Position numbers and translations under genes: made by a program | Notes under the pieces: generated by a model | The model's database searches: none | What the model was told of the DNA's origin: nothing | The model's input: only the letters and a program-made list of their open reading frames with translations | Shown here: positions 21,463 through 31,109 of the stretch, one piece after another | Layout: each line of letters begins with the position of its first letter | Numbering within the stretch: the stretch's first letter is position 1 | Assembly: GCA_949316235.1 (NCBI GenBank) | Contig: OX438745.1 | Location: 4,841,001 to 4,905,000, forward strand | Direction: 5' to 3' | Length of the DNA: 64,000 bases | Source of the DNA: Oegoconia quadripuncta | Lineage: Eukaryota; Arthropoda; Insecta; Lepidoptera; Autostichidae

Positions 21463-22555
21463 TCATCATCATCAGCCCGTAAACATCCCACTGCAGGGAT
21501 ATACGCCTTCCCTGGTATATGAGGGAGCATATTGAGAAACTAGCGAAAAAGCTTGCTCCTGCAGCGTATGCAGTCAAAAAATCAGAAATTTAACAGACGT
21601 TCATACCGCAAGACTGGTTTACTTTAGCTATTTCCACAGCTTGATGTCATATGGCATATTGTTGTGGGGAAACGCTGCTGACATACATATCATTTTTGTT
21701 CTGCAGAAGCGTGCTATTCGTGCCATTTATAAATTAGGACCTAGAGTGTCTCTTAGAGATAACTTTAAGGAAATTAATATCTTAACAATGGCATCTCAAT
21801 ACATTTATGAGAATTTGTTATATGCAAAAAAAAATATAACCTTATTCGCTAAAAATAGTGATAGGCACAATGTTAATACAAGGAATAAGAACCAGTTATC
21901 TGTTTATGTTAGCCGACTTCACAAAGTTAGTAAATCCTTCAAAGGGCAATGTATACGCTTTTATAATAAGGTTCCAGTGGACATTCAAAATTTGCCTTTA
22001 AATAAATTTAAAGCAATCATAAAACAGAAATTATTAACAAAAGGCTATTATAAAATCACTGACTATTTGAATGATAAGCAAGCATGGCCATAGCTGTCTT
22101 ATTATTCATATAATTATCAAATCGCAACCTATAATATGTTTAAAAGAGCAACCCTAGAGTTTCTTGCTCGTTCTTCTCTGGGGAGCTTTGTGAATGAGCA
22201 GTAAATTTAAAATATAATGTAATATTAATATTAATAGTGACGTTTTCAAGTGATAATTTTATCCTATGAAATAAAATATTTTGATTTGATTTTGATTTGA
22301 TTTGATATGGGCCGTAGTTCACCATGCTGGCCCAATGCTGGTTGGGGACTTCACAGGCCTTTGAATTTTTATTTCTCGGGCATGCAGATTTCCTCACAAT
22401 GTTTTCCTTCACCGCTTAAGAGCAGTCGGATAAATGCACATAAGTAATTAAATTATATTTAAAAAGTTATTGGTACATGGTCTGCCTAGGAATCGATACA
22501 CGAACCTCCTAAATAAGACAGCGTCTTAACCACTTTGCCACCGACGCTCATGTTT
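21463..22555 (-). mobile_element. SINE-C split by a LINE insertion
   Basis: The 3' part is 21463-21527 (ATCATCATCAGCCCGTAAAC on plus). The 5' part is about 22306-22555, ending in the tRNA-like head (CTTAACCACTTTGCCACCGA). The LINE between them is listed next. Confidence 0.8.
21528..22305 (+). pseudogene. LINE RT C-terminus (150-codon frame), 5' truncated
   Basis: The main frame 21641-22093 reads MMSYGILLWGNAADIHIIFV, LQKRAIRAIYKLGPRVSLRD, NFKEINILTMASQYIYENLL, and ends TKGYYKITDYLNDKQAWP. This is the thumb and C-terminal part of a Jockey/CR1-like reverse transcriptase; YGILLWG and LQKRA+RAIY are hallmarks. Upstream, IEKLAKKLAPAAYAVKK continues the protein with one base missing near 21585, so the copy is frameshifted. 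The catalytic FADD box is absent. The 3' UTR carries the CAAGCAAGAAACTC-type block in reverse and ends in TTTGATTTGAT units. The insertion splits a SINE-C copy and is therefore younger than it. Confidence 0.85.
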
Positions 22556-22746
22556 AGCATACAAGCTTAAAACTAAATATCTAGTGCATAGCAAAAGTGA
22601 TCTCTACCCGTGATATCTAAAGGAAAGACTCCTTCTTTCCACCTCTTGCTTGCCACCTCATAACTTTGACGTCAAATCTGTCTCTAAACTAGATTGCACA
22701 TTTTAATATTTTGCGACTACCTCGCAAGGTGCAAGCAGGTTTTACA

Positions 22747-22751
22747 CGTTT
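22747..22751 (+). repeat. Target duplication CGTTT, left
   Basis: Directly precedes the 5' LTR and is repeated after the 3' LTR at 29939-29943. Five bases fits BEL/Pao integrases. Confidence 0.9.
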
Positions 22752-23449
22752 TGTTACGGACAATCTCATCTGTAAAACAATTAAGTTAAGAATTTTGTAT
22801 TTTATTAATAAAGAGTTTGTTTTTCGTATGTTTTACCCAATATGTGATTATTTGTATCTGGTTACCAAATTAAAAGCGGGTATTTGGCTATTTTTAATAA
22901 ATAATAGTTTATGTGGGTAATCTTTAAAAATAATTTTGTAATATACCCTCCGAATGATTGATTTATTTCTTCTCTCCTTTTATGTGTATACTCTTCTTTT
23001 CATGAGAGAATAATGATTGACTCGCTTATAACTAGTTGAGAACCTTAAATTTGTACTTAAGTAAGGCAAAATTGTGATTAAATACAGTTGTTCTGTGACA
23101 AAGCATTCGAGTTTCCTTGTTTCACACGTCCCTGGTAATCCTGGTTAATTGTGGTTCCGGTAAAGTGAGTGGTTCCAGCTAGTGTGTGGTTCCTGAAAGA
23201 ACGAAGCTGTAAAATAGTGACATCTCGGAGAAATAAATAAGAATCCTTGCCCCTAAAATCCTAGGGAAGTCAAGTGCCGCCTACTAGAGGGAATTTAGAT
23301 AAGGCCCTCAACGCCCTCTACAACGGGCTCTTGCCAACGCGACCCGTCTCTCTCTCTCCCGCTGGTGTCGCCACCAAAGGGAGTTTGAGTTCGAGTCCGT
23401 TGCGCCATCTTCAGGCCTTTCTACAAAACTGGCACGACTCTCTGCTATA
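22752..23449 (+). repeat. 5' LTR, 698 bp
   Basis: Begins TGTTACGGACAATCTC and ends CTCTGCTATA, so the 3' terminus is TA instead of the usual CA. AATAAA at 23232-23237 is a candidate poly(A) signal. It should supply the promoter for the element; the exact transcription start is not visible. Confidence 0.95.
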
Positions 23450-23455
23450 AGTTTT

Positions 23456-23474
23456 TGGTCCTTTCGAAGCCGGA
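23456..23474 (+). promoter_or_regulatory. Primer-binding site, tRNA-Tyr-like
   Basis: TGGTCCTTTCGAAGCCGGA begins six bases after the LTR. It is close to the complement of a eukaryotic tRNA-Tyr 3' end (TGGTCCTTCGAGCCGGA) but has one extra T and one extra A. The first eight bases match exactly. Confidence 0.6.
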
Positions 23475-23483
23475 TTCTTCAAG

Positions 23484-26400
23484 ATGTCAACAAGAAGCAA
23501 TATGTTAACGCGAGCGAAGACGCGTTGTCGGGAAGACGCCACTGACTCTGGTTTACAAAGTGAACGCCCAGCGCCAGCGTCGCCATCTACAGTGCAGCAT
23601 CGAATGTTGGGAAGAACGCCCACGCCAACGATTCCGGCGGTTGGAGGACGCATTCGCGATTTTAGTGAAAAGCGTCCACCGTTGGAGAATCCTGTAGCTG
23701 TGGCAACTTCGGTTACTGTGCAAGAGGAGACTACGTTGATGGCACGTCGAGTTGGCACGGGGGGTAGCAACCGTAGTCGGTCGTCACGCTCGAGCCGAGC
23801 GACCCGAGAACTTCAACGTCGTCAAGCTGAATTAGACGCAGAAGTGCAACTGGCCAGGATTGATCAAGGACTAATTAAGAAGAGATTAGCGGTTGACCTC
23901 GCGCGCATAGAGGTCGAAGAGGAGAATGCCGGCGACCTGTCGTCTGTGGGCTCAGCAGATAGAGTAAATGATTGGCTGGAAGCCACGACAGGCGCAGCGG
24001 CACCTCAAGATAGACCACTTCCATATTTTGATGAAGGCGCGCGTACCAACCCACTGCCGGACAACTGTGCTCCAACACGAGCCATCCCGCCCACGCCGAT
24101 GCCCGTCGCGCCACCGGTTGCGCATCTCGCACGTCCGGCGCCAGCAACTATGCCACAGCTGCCGCCGGCACCGTATTTCGAGCCGCAGCACAATCAACGC
24201 TTCACTAGTCAAGCTCCGAACGCTCCGGTCTTCGGTGAGAGAGGCACAGGATGGCACAACTCAACGAAAAGAGACCAATCAAATGAAAGAAGATATGGAA
24301 AAGGAATGGAACAGCTTGCGGAAGCCATCTCGCGCCTGGGTCGGCCACGACCGCTGCCCAGACAGACGTACGAGCTACCAGCGTTCAATGGAAATCCTTC
24401 TGATTGGTTGAATTTCAAGAAAATGTACACGACTTCATCGTCGTCTTATGAATTCACACCACATGAAAATATGGCTCGGCTGCAGGCATCGCTTCATGGA
24501 GAAGCTAAGGCAGCCGTGGAAGATTTATTGAGAACGGCAAGTGATCCGAAAGAAGTGATGAAGGCCCTGGAACAAGAATTTGGCCACTCCGGATTACTTT
24601 TAGAAAGCGCTATACAGAAAGTGCGCGCACTTCCGAAGTTAACCGACAACGGACGTGATATAAGGAAGTTTACGACTACCGTTCGTAACTGCGTGGCTAC
24701 TTTGAAAAATTTGAACGCGCAGAGTTATTTACACAATCCACAAATTGTGAATGAATTAGTGGCCAGACTTACACCGATTCAACGTAATCAATATGGAGAG
24801 TACGCGATGAAGCTTGATCAACAGTGCGGGGTCGACTTACGCCTGTCACCCAACTTAGAAGCTTTATTGGAGTTCCTGAATGATATTGCGTGTGCATCAT
24901 CGTACTCTATGCCACTCAACTTGATGAATGCACCGCCGCCGCCGCCGCCGCCGACATCTTCGACGTATACGCGGTCGACACGAAGACAGGGGCAGCGCAC
25001 GACTCAGCGTGTGCATACACTCAAAGATGAGTCGCCAGATAAGTTACTTATTGGATGTGTTCGGTGTAAAGGTGACCACAGACTAACGGATTGTAGTGAA
25101 TTTATTAAAATGTCGGTGAACGATCGGTGGGACTTTGTGAAAAGTGAAAGACTTTGTTTCAAGTGTATAGCGAGGCGACACGCACGCAACCGTTGCCATG
25201 CTAAGCGCTGCGGTAAATGTAATTATTCGCATCACGCCATGCTTCACGTCGAGAGGATGGGTACAACACGCTCGACTTCATCTGAGAAGTCTGTGCCCAC
25301 ACCGGTGAGCGCTCCGCGACAGACAACTGCTCCAGTTACCACCGAATTGGTCACCAACGTCGGGGAGCAGCGTTCGCGGGCGTTGCTTAAAGTGTTACCG
25401 GTCAATGTAGTAATCGGCGGCGAAGAGCGACCTACATACGCTCTATTGGACGATGGAGCAACGGTCTCCTTAATTGATGAGAAGCTCGCCAGTGGAGTGG
25501 ATGGTCAGCTATGCCCACTCAAAATCATGAGTGCTCGCGGACATTGTGTAACGGACAGTGAATCCAAAAAAGTGTCAATTGGACTCCGTGGACCTAATGG
25601 TGATTTGCATAATGTGTCACTACGAACAATTAGTGATTTAAACTTACCAGTACAAACTGTGCCTCCAAGTGTGTTGAGTGAAAATAGCCATCTGCTGGAC
25701 TTGGATTGCAGTGCAATGGAGGACGCGAAACCCATGGTGTTACTCGGCCAAGATCACTGGGACTTGGTAGTCGGCTGGGATATGAGGCAGGGTAAGTCAG
25801 GTACGCCAGTTGCATCTCTAACAAAATTAGGATGGGTGGTCCATGGCCCATTTTTCTCTTGTGCAAATCATAACTCTGTTAATTGCTTGCGAATTGATGA
25901 TGACCTGCACGATTTAGTTAAGCGTCAATTTGAATTAGAAGCCATAGGCATCTCCGAGGCAAATCGTCAGAATAGTCAGACTAAACGAGCGATAAATATA
26001 TTAGAATCTACCAGTCGTAGAATTGGCTCAGAGTGGGAAGTAGGCCTGTTATGGAACCGCGATCATATCGATTTGCCCGATAATTATAAGTACGCTCTAA
26101 AACGATTAACTAATGTGGAGCGAAAAATTGATAAAGACGCTAACTATGCCGAGCAGTATTTTAAACAGATTGATAGATTATTAAGTGAAGGTTATGCCAA
26201 ACGGGTAGATATGCCCAGACCAACTGATCTTGTTTGGTATTTGCCCCACTTTGGGGTCACTAACCCGAATAAACCAGATAAATTAAGGCTTGTTTTTGAT
26301 GCAGCTGCCAATTATAATGGTACATGTTTGAATGATAATTTGATGAGCGGTCCAGACATGTTAAACTCACTCCTAAGTGTGTTATTTAAATTTCGTGCCG

Positions 26401-29204
26401 GCCCTATCGCCTTCGCGGGCGACATCGCTGATATGTTTATGCGTGTCAAAATAAGGGAACAAGATCAGGGCGCACAATTGTTTTTATGGCGAGGAAAAGA
26501 TCGAAATAGAGATCCTGACGTATATGCCATGACCTCTATGGTTTTTGGAGCCACATCGTCACCCACTACCGCCATTTTTATATTAAATAAGAACGCTAGC
26601 GAATATGCTAATGTCTATCCAGAGGCCGTCGCGGCCATCAAAAACAAACATTATATGGATGATTATTTGGAAAGTGTAGAAACAGTGGAACAAGCCAAAC
26701 GTCTCGTAAGCGAGGTCACACAAATACACGCAGCGGGTGGTTTTAACATACGTGGTTGGGTAACGAACTCTCCCGATTTGCGAGAACATTTGTGTGCCAA
26801 CGCTCCCGAACGTGTTAAAATAGAAAGGTCACTTGAGGAGTCCGAGCGAACGCTTGGAATGATTTGGACCCCTCATGATGATATTTTGACCTTTGACCTA
26901 TCCTTTAAACGCTTACCGCCCGAGATAGTTGAGGGCAAAGTTGTACCTACTAAAAGAGAGTTTCTACGGGCGATAATGAGTATTTTCGATCCTTTAGGAT
27001 TTTTATATCCCTGTGTAATTCAATCACGAATATTAATGCAACGAATCTGGCAGTCTGGCGTCCACTGGGATGAACAATTGAAACCTGCTGAGGCAAATCT
27101 ATGGTTTCAATGGTTAAATAATTTAAAACTACTCACCGAAGTTAAGATTCCCCGTTGGTACGGTCTGGAAAATAATGACCTAGAACTCCATGTTTTTGGA
27201 GACGCATCGGAACTCGCGTATGCAGCCGTGGCCTTTATTGTAGGAACAAATAAAGTAGGAATTCGGTCCACAGCAATGGTGGCCGGTAAAGCTCGAGTCG
27301 CACCTGTTAAGGTGGTATCCATACCGCGACTCGAACTCCAAGCTGCCGTATTAGCATGTAGGCTATCTCGTGTAGTTGAGAAAGACCTAGGCATGACCGT
27401 TAGTAGGAAGTATTTATGGACAGACTCACAGACCGTTTTAAGATGGATAAACTCTGATGCCCGTGATTACCAGAGATATGTAGCACATCGATTAGGTGAA
27501 ATTGACGAATTGTCTAGCAAAAGCGACTGGCGCTGGCTACCCTCTGCCGTCAACCCGGCTGATGAAGCCACTCGGTTGGACTGGCCGAATACAAAGAACA
27601 TGTGGTTTTCTGGCCCTCCTTTTCTTTGCTATCCGCAGACGCAGTGGCCGGCGATGCCTGTCGCGCCGACAGACGAGGCGCATGAAGAAGATCCGGAGGT
27701 TGTGCATCGCATGCACGCCCTCAGCGAGCCGGCGGCGACGCCGCTAATAGACACGCGGCGCTTCTCTTCGTGGACACGAACGCTGCGCGTTACTGCGCGC
27801 GTGTTCATTTTCATCGAACGCTGCCGACGCCGACGCCCCTCATCCGCACTGTCACCCGCTGACCTAGACACAGCTGAGAAATACCTACTGCGTGAAGTTC
27901 AAAAGCAGGCATTTAACGACGACATAAACGCCATTCTCAATGCACGACAACTGCCAAAGTCGAGTCGCCTTATATCACTCGACCCCATGATATTTGAGGA
28001 CGGCATGCTACGCGTGCGCGGCAGACTACGCGCCGCGCCTGAACTGAATTTTGGTGAGCGACATCCAATTATATTAGATGGACGTCATCCTACCGTTCGT
28101 CTACTTATAATTGATTATCATAAGCGAGCACACCACGTAAACCACGAAGCGGTAGTAAACGCTTTAAGAGAGAGGTTTTGGGTGCTCCAATCCCGTACGG
28201 CGACAAAGAAATGTATAGCTGAATGTCAGCTATGTCGTTTAAGGCGCGCTCGACCTTTGAACCCAAAGATGGGAGACTTACCTAAAGTGCGCCTAACAGA
28301 CACAAGGCGAGCATTTGTACACTGCGGTCTCGATTACTTCGGACCGATGGAAGTGACTATAGGTCGACGCAGAGAAAAGCGGTGGGGGGTTTTATTCACT
28401 TGCCTCGCCACCCGCGCCATACACCTAGACCTAGCCGCCTCACTGAGTGCCGACTCGGCTATATTAGCATTGAGAAGGCTAATAGCGCGCCGCGGACAAC
28501 CTTCAACAATTTACAGCGACCGAGGTACCAATTTTGTTGCAGCAAATAAAGAATTGCGAGCTGCTCTTCGTGAAATGGACCACGACCGGCTGAAAGATGA
28601 GGTCATCAGTCGAAAAATTGATTGGATTTACTCCCCTCCAGCCGCTCCTCATATGGGTGGATCGTGGGAGAGATTAGTGCGAGCCACGAAGAATGCATTA
28701 CAGGCATTACTAAGAGAACGGGCTCCTAAAGAAGAAACTTTGATGACACTCCTAGCCGAGGCCGAACTTGTGGTAAATAGCCGGCCATTGACCTATGTCA
28801 CCGATGATCCAGAAAATCCAGTGGTGATAACTCCCAACCATTTGCTCATCGGAACATCTGCGGGCGGCGCTCCCATGGTACGAACGCAGTTGAGCGATCA
28901 CAATTCAAGAGCTCAATGGCGGCGAGTAAATGCGCTGGCGGACGAGTTTTGGAGGCGGTGGAGGCGTGAATATCTGCCCACCTTACAGCGGAGGCAAAAG
29001 TGGACATTGAACGAGCCTAATGTGAAAGTGAACGAAGTGTGTGTGATATGTGACAAAAATAGGCCCCGTAATGACTGGCCAATGGGAAAAATAATAAAGA
29101 CTTATTGTGGTAAGGACGGTATAATCCGTGTAATAGACATTAAGACCAAACATGGAGTGTTGCGTCGTCCCATTACAGGTGTGATTGTCCTACCCACTAG
29201 TTGA
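23484..29204 (+). CDS. BEL/Pao Gag-Pol polyprotein, 1906 aa
   Basis: One uninterrupted frame. Gag: a charged N-terminus (1-180), a Pro-rich linker (about 190-250), a DUF1759-like capsid region from residue 296 (YELPAFNGNPSDW), and cysteine-rich knuckles at 525-537 (CVRCKGDHRLTDC) and from 558 (CFKC...CGKC). Protease: DDGA at 656-659, where DTG/DSG is commoner, in a DUF1758-like context. Reverse transcriptase about 900-1130, with the catalytic YMDD at 1057-1060. A Peptidase A17/RNase H region follows, with acidic residues D1240 (GDASELA) and D1314 (WTDSQTV). Integrase: H2C2 zinc finger 1546-1585, then D1617, D1679 and E1729 (DDE), and a DUF5641-like C-terminus from about 1820. All catalytic motifs sought were present, which supports function. 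The start is the first ATG after the primer site, 27 bases from its first base. The protein would be processed to capsid, protease, RT/RNase H and integrase inside cytoplasmic particles. Confidence 0.95.
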   Translation: MSTRSNMLTRAKTRCREDATDSGLQSERPAPASPSTVQHRMLGRTPTPTIPAVGGRIRDFSEKRPPLENPVAVATSVTVQEETTLMARRVGTGGSNRSRSSRSSRATRELQRRQAELDAEVQLARIDQGLIKKRLAVDLARIEVEEENAGDLSSVGSADRVNDWLEATTGAAAPQDRPLPYFDEGARTNPLPDNCAPTRAIPPTPMPVAPPVAHLARPAPATMPQLPPAPYFEPQHNQRFTSQAPNAPVFGERGTGWHNSTKRDQSNERRYGKGMEQLAEAISRLGRPRPLPRQTYELPAFNGNPSDWLNFKKMYTTSSSSYEFTPHENMARLQASLHGEAKAAVEDLLRTASDPKEVMKALEQEFGHSGLLLESAIQKVRALPKLTDNGRDIRKFTTTVRNCVATLKNLNAQSYLHNPQIVNELVARLTPIQRNQYGEYAMKLDQQCGVDLRLSPNLEALLEFLNDIACASSYSMPLNLMNAPPPPPPPTSSTYTRSTRRQGQRTTQRVHTLKDESPDKLLIGCVRCKGDHRLTDCSEFIKMSVNDRWDFVKSERLCFKCIARRHARNRCHAKRCGKCNYSHHAMLHVERMGTTRSTSSEKSVPTPVSAPRQTTAPVTTELVTNVGEQRSRALLKVLPVNVVIGGEERPTYALLDDGATVSLIDEKLASGVDGQLCPLKIMSARGHCVTDSESKKVSIGLRGPNGDLHNVSLRTISDLNLPVQTVPPSVLSENSHLLDLDCSAMEDAKPMVLLGQDHWDLVVGWDMRQGKSGTPVASLTKLGWVVHGPFFSCANHNSVNCLRIDDDLHDLVKRQFELEAIGISEANRQNSQTKRAINILESTSRRIGSEWEVGLLWNRDHIDLPDNYKYALKRLTNVERKIDKDANYAEQYFKQIDRLLSEGYAKRVDMPRPTDLVWYLPHFGVTNPNKPDKLRLVFDAAANYNGTCLNDNLMSGPDMLNSLLSVLFKFRAGPIAFAGDIADMFMRVKIREQDQGAQLFLWRGKDRNRDPDVYAMTSMVFGATSSPTTAIFILNKNASEYANVYPEAVAAIKNKHYMDDYLESVETVEQAKRLVSEVTQIHAAGGFNIRGWVTNSPDLREHLCANAPERVKIERSLEESERTLGMIWTPHDDILTFDLSFKRLPPEIVEGKVVPTKREFLRAIMSIFDPLGFLYPCVIQSRILMQRIWQSGVHWDEQLKPAEANLWFQWLNNLKLLTEVKIPRWYGLENNDLELHVFGDASELAYAAVAFIVGTNKVGIRSTAMVAGKARVAPVKVVSIPRLELQAAVLACRLSRVVEKDLGMTVSRKYLWTDSQTVLRWINSDARDYQRYVAHRLGEIDELSSKSDWRWLPSAVNPADEATRLDWPNTKNMWFSGPPFLCYPQTQWPAMPVAPTDEAHEEDPEVVHRMHALSEPAATPLIDTRRFSSWTRTLRVTARVFIFIERCRRRRPSSALSPADLDTAEKYLLREVQKQAFNDDINAILNARQLPKSSRLISLDPMIFEDGMLRVRGRLRAAPELNFGERHPIILDGRHPTVRLLIIDYHKRAHHVNHEAVVNALRERFWVLQSRTATKKCIAECQLCRLRRARPLNPKMGDLPKVRLTDTRRAFVHCGLDYFGPMEVTIGRRREKRWGVLFTCLATRAIHLDLAASLSADSAILALRRLIARRGQPSTIYSDRGTNFVAANKELRAALREMDHDRLKDEVISRKIDWIYSPPAAPHMGGSWERLVRATKNALQALLRERAPKEETLMTLLAEAELVVNSRPLTYVTDDPENPVVITPNHLLIGTSAGGAPMVRTQLSDHNSRAQWRRVNALADEFWRRWRREYLPTLQRRQKWTLNEPNVKVNEVCVICDKNRPRNDWPMGKIIKTYCGKDGIIRVIDIKTKHGVLRRPITGVIVLPTS

Positions 29205-29225
29205 GTACTTGATGGAACTCTCGTA

Positions 29226-29239
29226 CTGGGGGGTAGAGA
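29226..29239 (+). promoter_or_regulatory. Polypurine tract
   Basis: TGGGGGGTAGAGA lies immediately before the 3' LTR and would prime plus-strand synthesis. Confidence 0.8.
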
Positions 29240-29240
29240 T

Positions 29241-29938
29241 TGTTACGGACAATCTCATCTGTAAAACAATTAAGTTAAGAATTTTGTATTTTATTAATAA
29301 AGAGTTTGTTTTTCGTATGTTTTACCCAATATGTGATTATTTGTATCTGGTTACCAAATTAAAAGCGGGTATTTGGCTATTTTTAATAAATAATAGTTTA
29401 TGTGGGTAATCTTTAAAAATAATTTTGTAATATACCCTCCGAATGATTGATTTATTTCTTCTCTCCTTTTATGTGTATACTCTTCTTTTCATGAGAGAAT
29501 AATGATTGACTCGCTTATAACTAGTTGAGAACCTTAAATTTGTACTTAAGTAAGGCAAAATTGTGATTAAATACAGTTGTTCTGTGACAAAGCATTCGAG
29601 TTTCCTTGTTTCACACGTCCCTGGTAATCCTGGTTAATTGTGGTTCCGGTAAAGTGAGTGGTTCCAGCTAGTGTGTGGTTCCTGAAAGAACGAAGCTGTA
29701 AAATAGTGACATCTCGGAGAAATAAATAAGAATCCTTGCCCCTAAAATCCTAGGGAAGTCAAGTGCCGCCTACTAGAGGGAATTTAGATAAGGCCCTCAA
29801 CGCCCTCTACAACGGGCTCTTGCCAACGCGACCCGTCTCTCTCTCTCCCGCTGGTGTCGCCACCAAAGGGAGTTTGAGTTCGAGTCCGTTGCGCCATCTT
29901 CAGGCCTTTCTACAAAACTGGCACGACTCTCTGCTATA
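29241..29938 (+). repeat. 3' LTR, 698 bp
   Basis: Line-by-line comparison with 22752-23449 at a constant offset of 6,489 showed no difference and no indel. The same AATAAA occurs at 29721-29726, where it would serve as the poly(A) signal of the element's RNA. Confidence 0.95.
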
Positions 29939-29943
29939 CGTTT
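29939..29943 (+). repeat. Target duplication CGTTT, right
   Basis: Matches 22747-22751 exactly. Confidence 0.9.
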
Positions 29944-30289
29944 ACTCATTCTAATTTTATTCTACAGGCCGGACTTTGATCGCCACACTATGGTCGAGGC
30001 CACTAACCTGTCGTATGTAACATTGGTGACAATATGTGTTACTAGGTATTTCTGTATTAGGGGGCCTTACAATTGGGTGCACTAATTGAAATTTTTTTCA
30101 ATTGATTTTTGTGAAACTTTAGTTGCATGTAGGTAAACATGACACAAAGAGGGGAAGATAGAAAATTTATTTAAATAAATGAATGTTTCGTGTTTTTTTC
30201 TAATTGCGTTCTATTGTTATCATGAAAAATTATTGTAAATTATTTTGCGCAATAAACAGTATTTGTATTGTATTGTATTGTTTCGGCCA
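29944..30289. other. No recognised gene
   Basis: Contains TTGTATTGTATTGTATTG near 30262 (short tandem units), possibly a retroposon tail. No coding signal. Confidence 0.5.
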
Positions 30290-30870
30290 CTTACACCAAT
30301 CATCTAGCCCCAAACAATCTTGTTCTATGGATACTAGATAACTGATAAACATGCATAAATATTTATACCGGATGAGTTTTTTTACCATAAGGAAAAAAAT
30401 AGGGCATATTAGGTAAGTGAAATAGAAGGTATTGGCAAATGTAGTTTAATTTTTTTTCTCAAACAAACACGCGCTATCCCTAATTTCATATGCGACTGGC
30501 GGAATTCATGGCGGAGTTCCTATCACGGGAAATTTATTTCGAACTCATATTTTCTCCAAGTTTCCTTTGTTTATTTAATTTAATTATGTAATTATGTGAA
30601 ATGTAAATGACACAATTAACACTTTACTGGACGATAGTTTTGAAAAGAAAAAAATTAACTACATATGCCCAAACACTCTATTTCACTTATCTAATATGCC
30701 CTATTTTTTCCTTACGGTAAAAAAACTCATCCGGTATAAACATCCATGATTCGGAAATAAATGTTCATATTCATCACACAAACATTTATCTCTAGCGGGA
30801 TTCGAATTCGAGTCGAAGAGAACCGACGGTTGCGTTTTCTGACAAGGTCACTATCCACATTTCACCACAT
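30290..30870 (-). mobile_element. SINE-B2 split by a TA-flanked MITE
   Basis: The 3' part is 30290-30367 (CACTTACACCAATCATCTAG on plus) and the 5' part is 30735-30870 (B-box region AGCGGGATTCGAATTC, degraded head). The MITE at 30368-30734 sits between them, and removing it with one TA restores the SINE sequence. Confidence 0.8.
30368..30734. mobile_element. 367-bp TIR element with TA duplication
   Basis: The terminal inverted repeats start CCGGATGAGTTTTTTTACC and continue through AGGGCATATTAGGTAAGTGA for about 50 bp. TA occurs on each side (30366-30367, 30735-30736), as for Tc1/mariner-class insertions. No transposase frame. Relatives: 49962-50702 (with an internal insertion) and an end at 53741-53797. 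Confidence 0.85.
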
Positions 30871-31007
30871 CAATTATATTTAATTTTTTGGTGCAATAAA
30901 GAATATTATAAATAGATTTTCATCGCCGTGCATGGCAGAATTTCGTTTGCCCTAATCGCAATTTTAGGGCAAACGGGTGTGTGTCATCCCAATATTTTTT
31001 GGGAGCT

Positions 31008-31068
31008 AAGTACCAATGACGCTGCCCATCACTAGACAATGGTGGGATGGGCAGCGTCATTGGTACTT
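31008..31068. repeat. Perfect hairpin, 23-bp arms
   Basis: 31008-31030 (AAGTACCAATGACGCTGCCC...) and 31046-31068 are exact reverse complements with a 15-base loop. A smaller perfect hairpin, GTTTGCCCTAA / TTAGGGCAAAC, lies just upstream around 30947-30975. Confidence 0.8.
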
Positions 31069-31109
31069 GTCAACACACGAGAAGAGATGCGTCTATTCTT
31101 CCGAATCCC

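Larger units (their letters stand above)
22752..29938 (+). mobile_element. Complete BEL/Pao LTR retrotransposon (7,187 bp)
   Basis: LTRs at 22752-23449 and 29241-29938, primer-binding site at 23456, one Gag-Pol frame 23484-29204, polypurine tract at 29226-29239, and CGTTT on both sides. Gene order is gag, protease, reverse transcriptase, RNase H, integrase, with DUF1759/Peptidase A17/DUF5641-type regions typical of the BEL/Pao lineage. No env-like frame follows pol: only 36 bases separate the stop from the 3' LTR. No LTR difference was found by eye over 698 bp and the frame is intact, so the insertion is very young and potentially autonomous. Confidence 0.97.

Noticed and set aside
23411..27871. 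Antisense and out-of-frame ORFs of 60-147 codons inside the Gag-Pol region
   Set aside because: Shadows of the 1906-codon frame; no motif, and their codon use follows from the sense strand.
29185..29409. 74-codon frame running into the 3' LTR, as a possible accessory or env protein
   Set aside because: It overlaps the integrase end out of frame and most of it is LTR, also open in the 5' LTR; there is no signal peptide or membrane segment.
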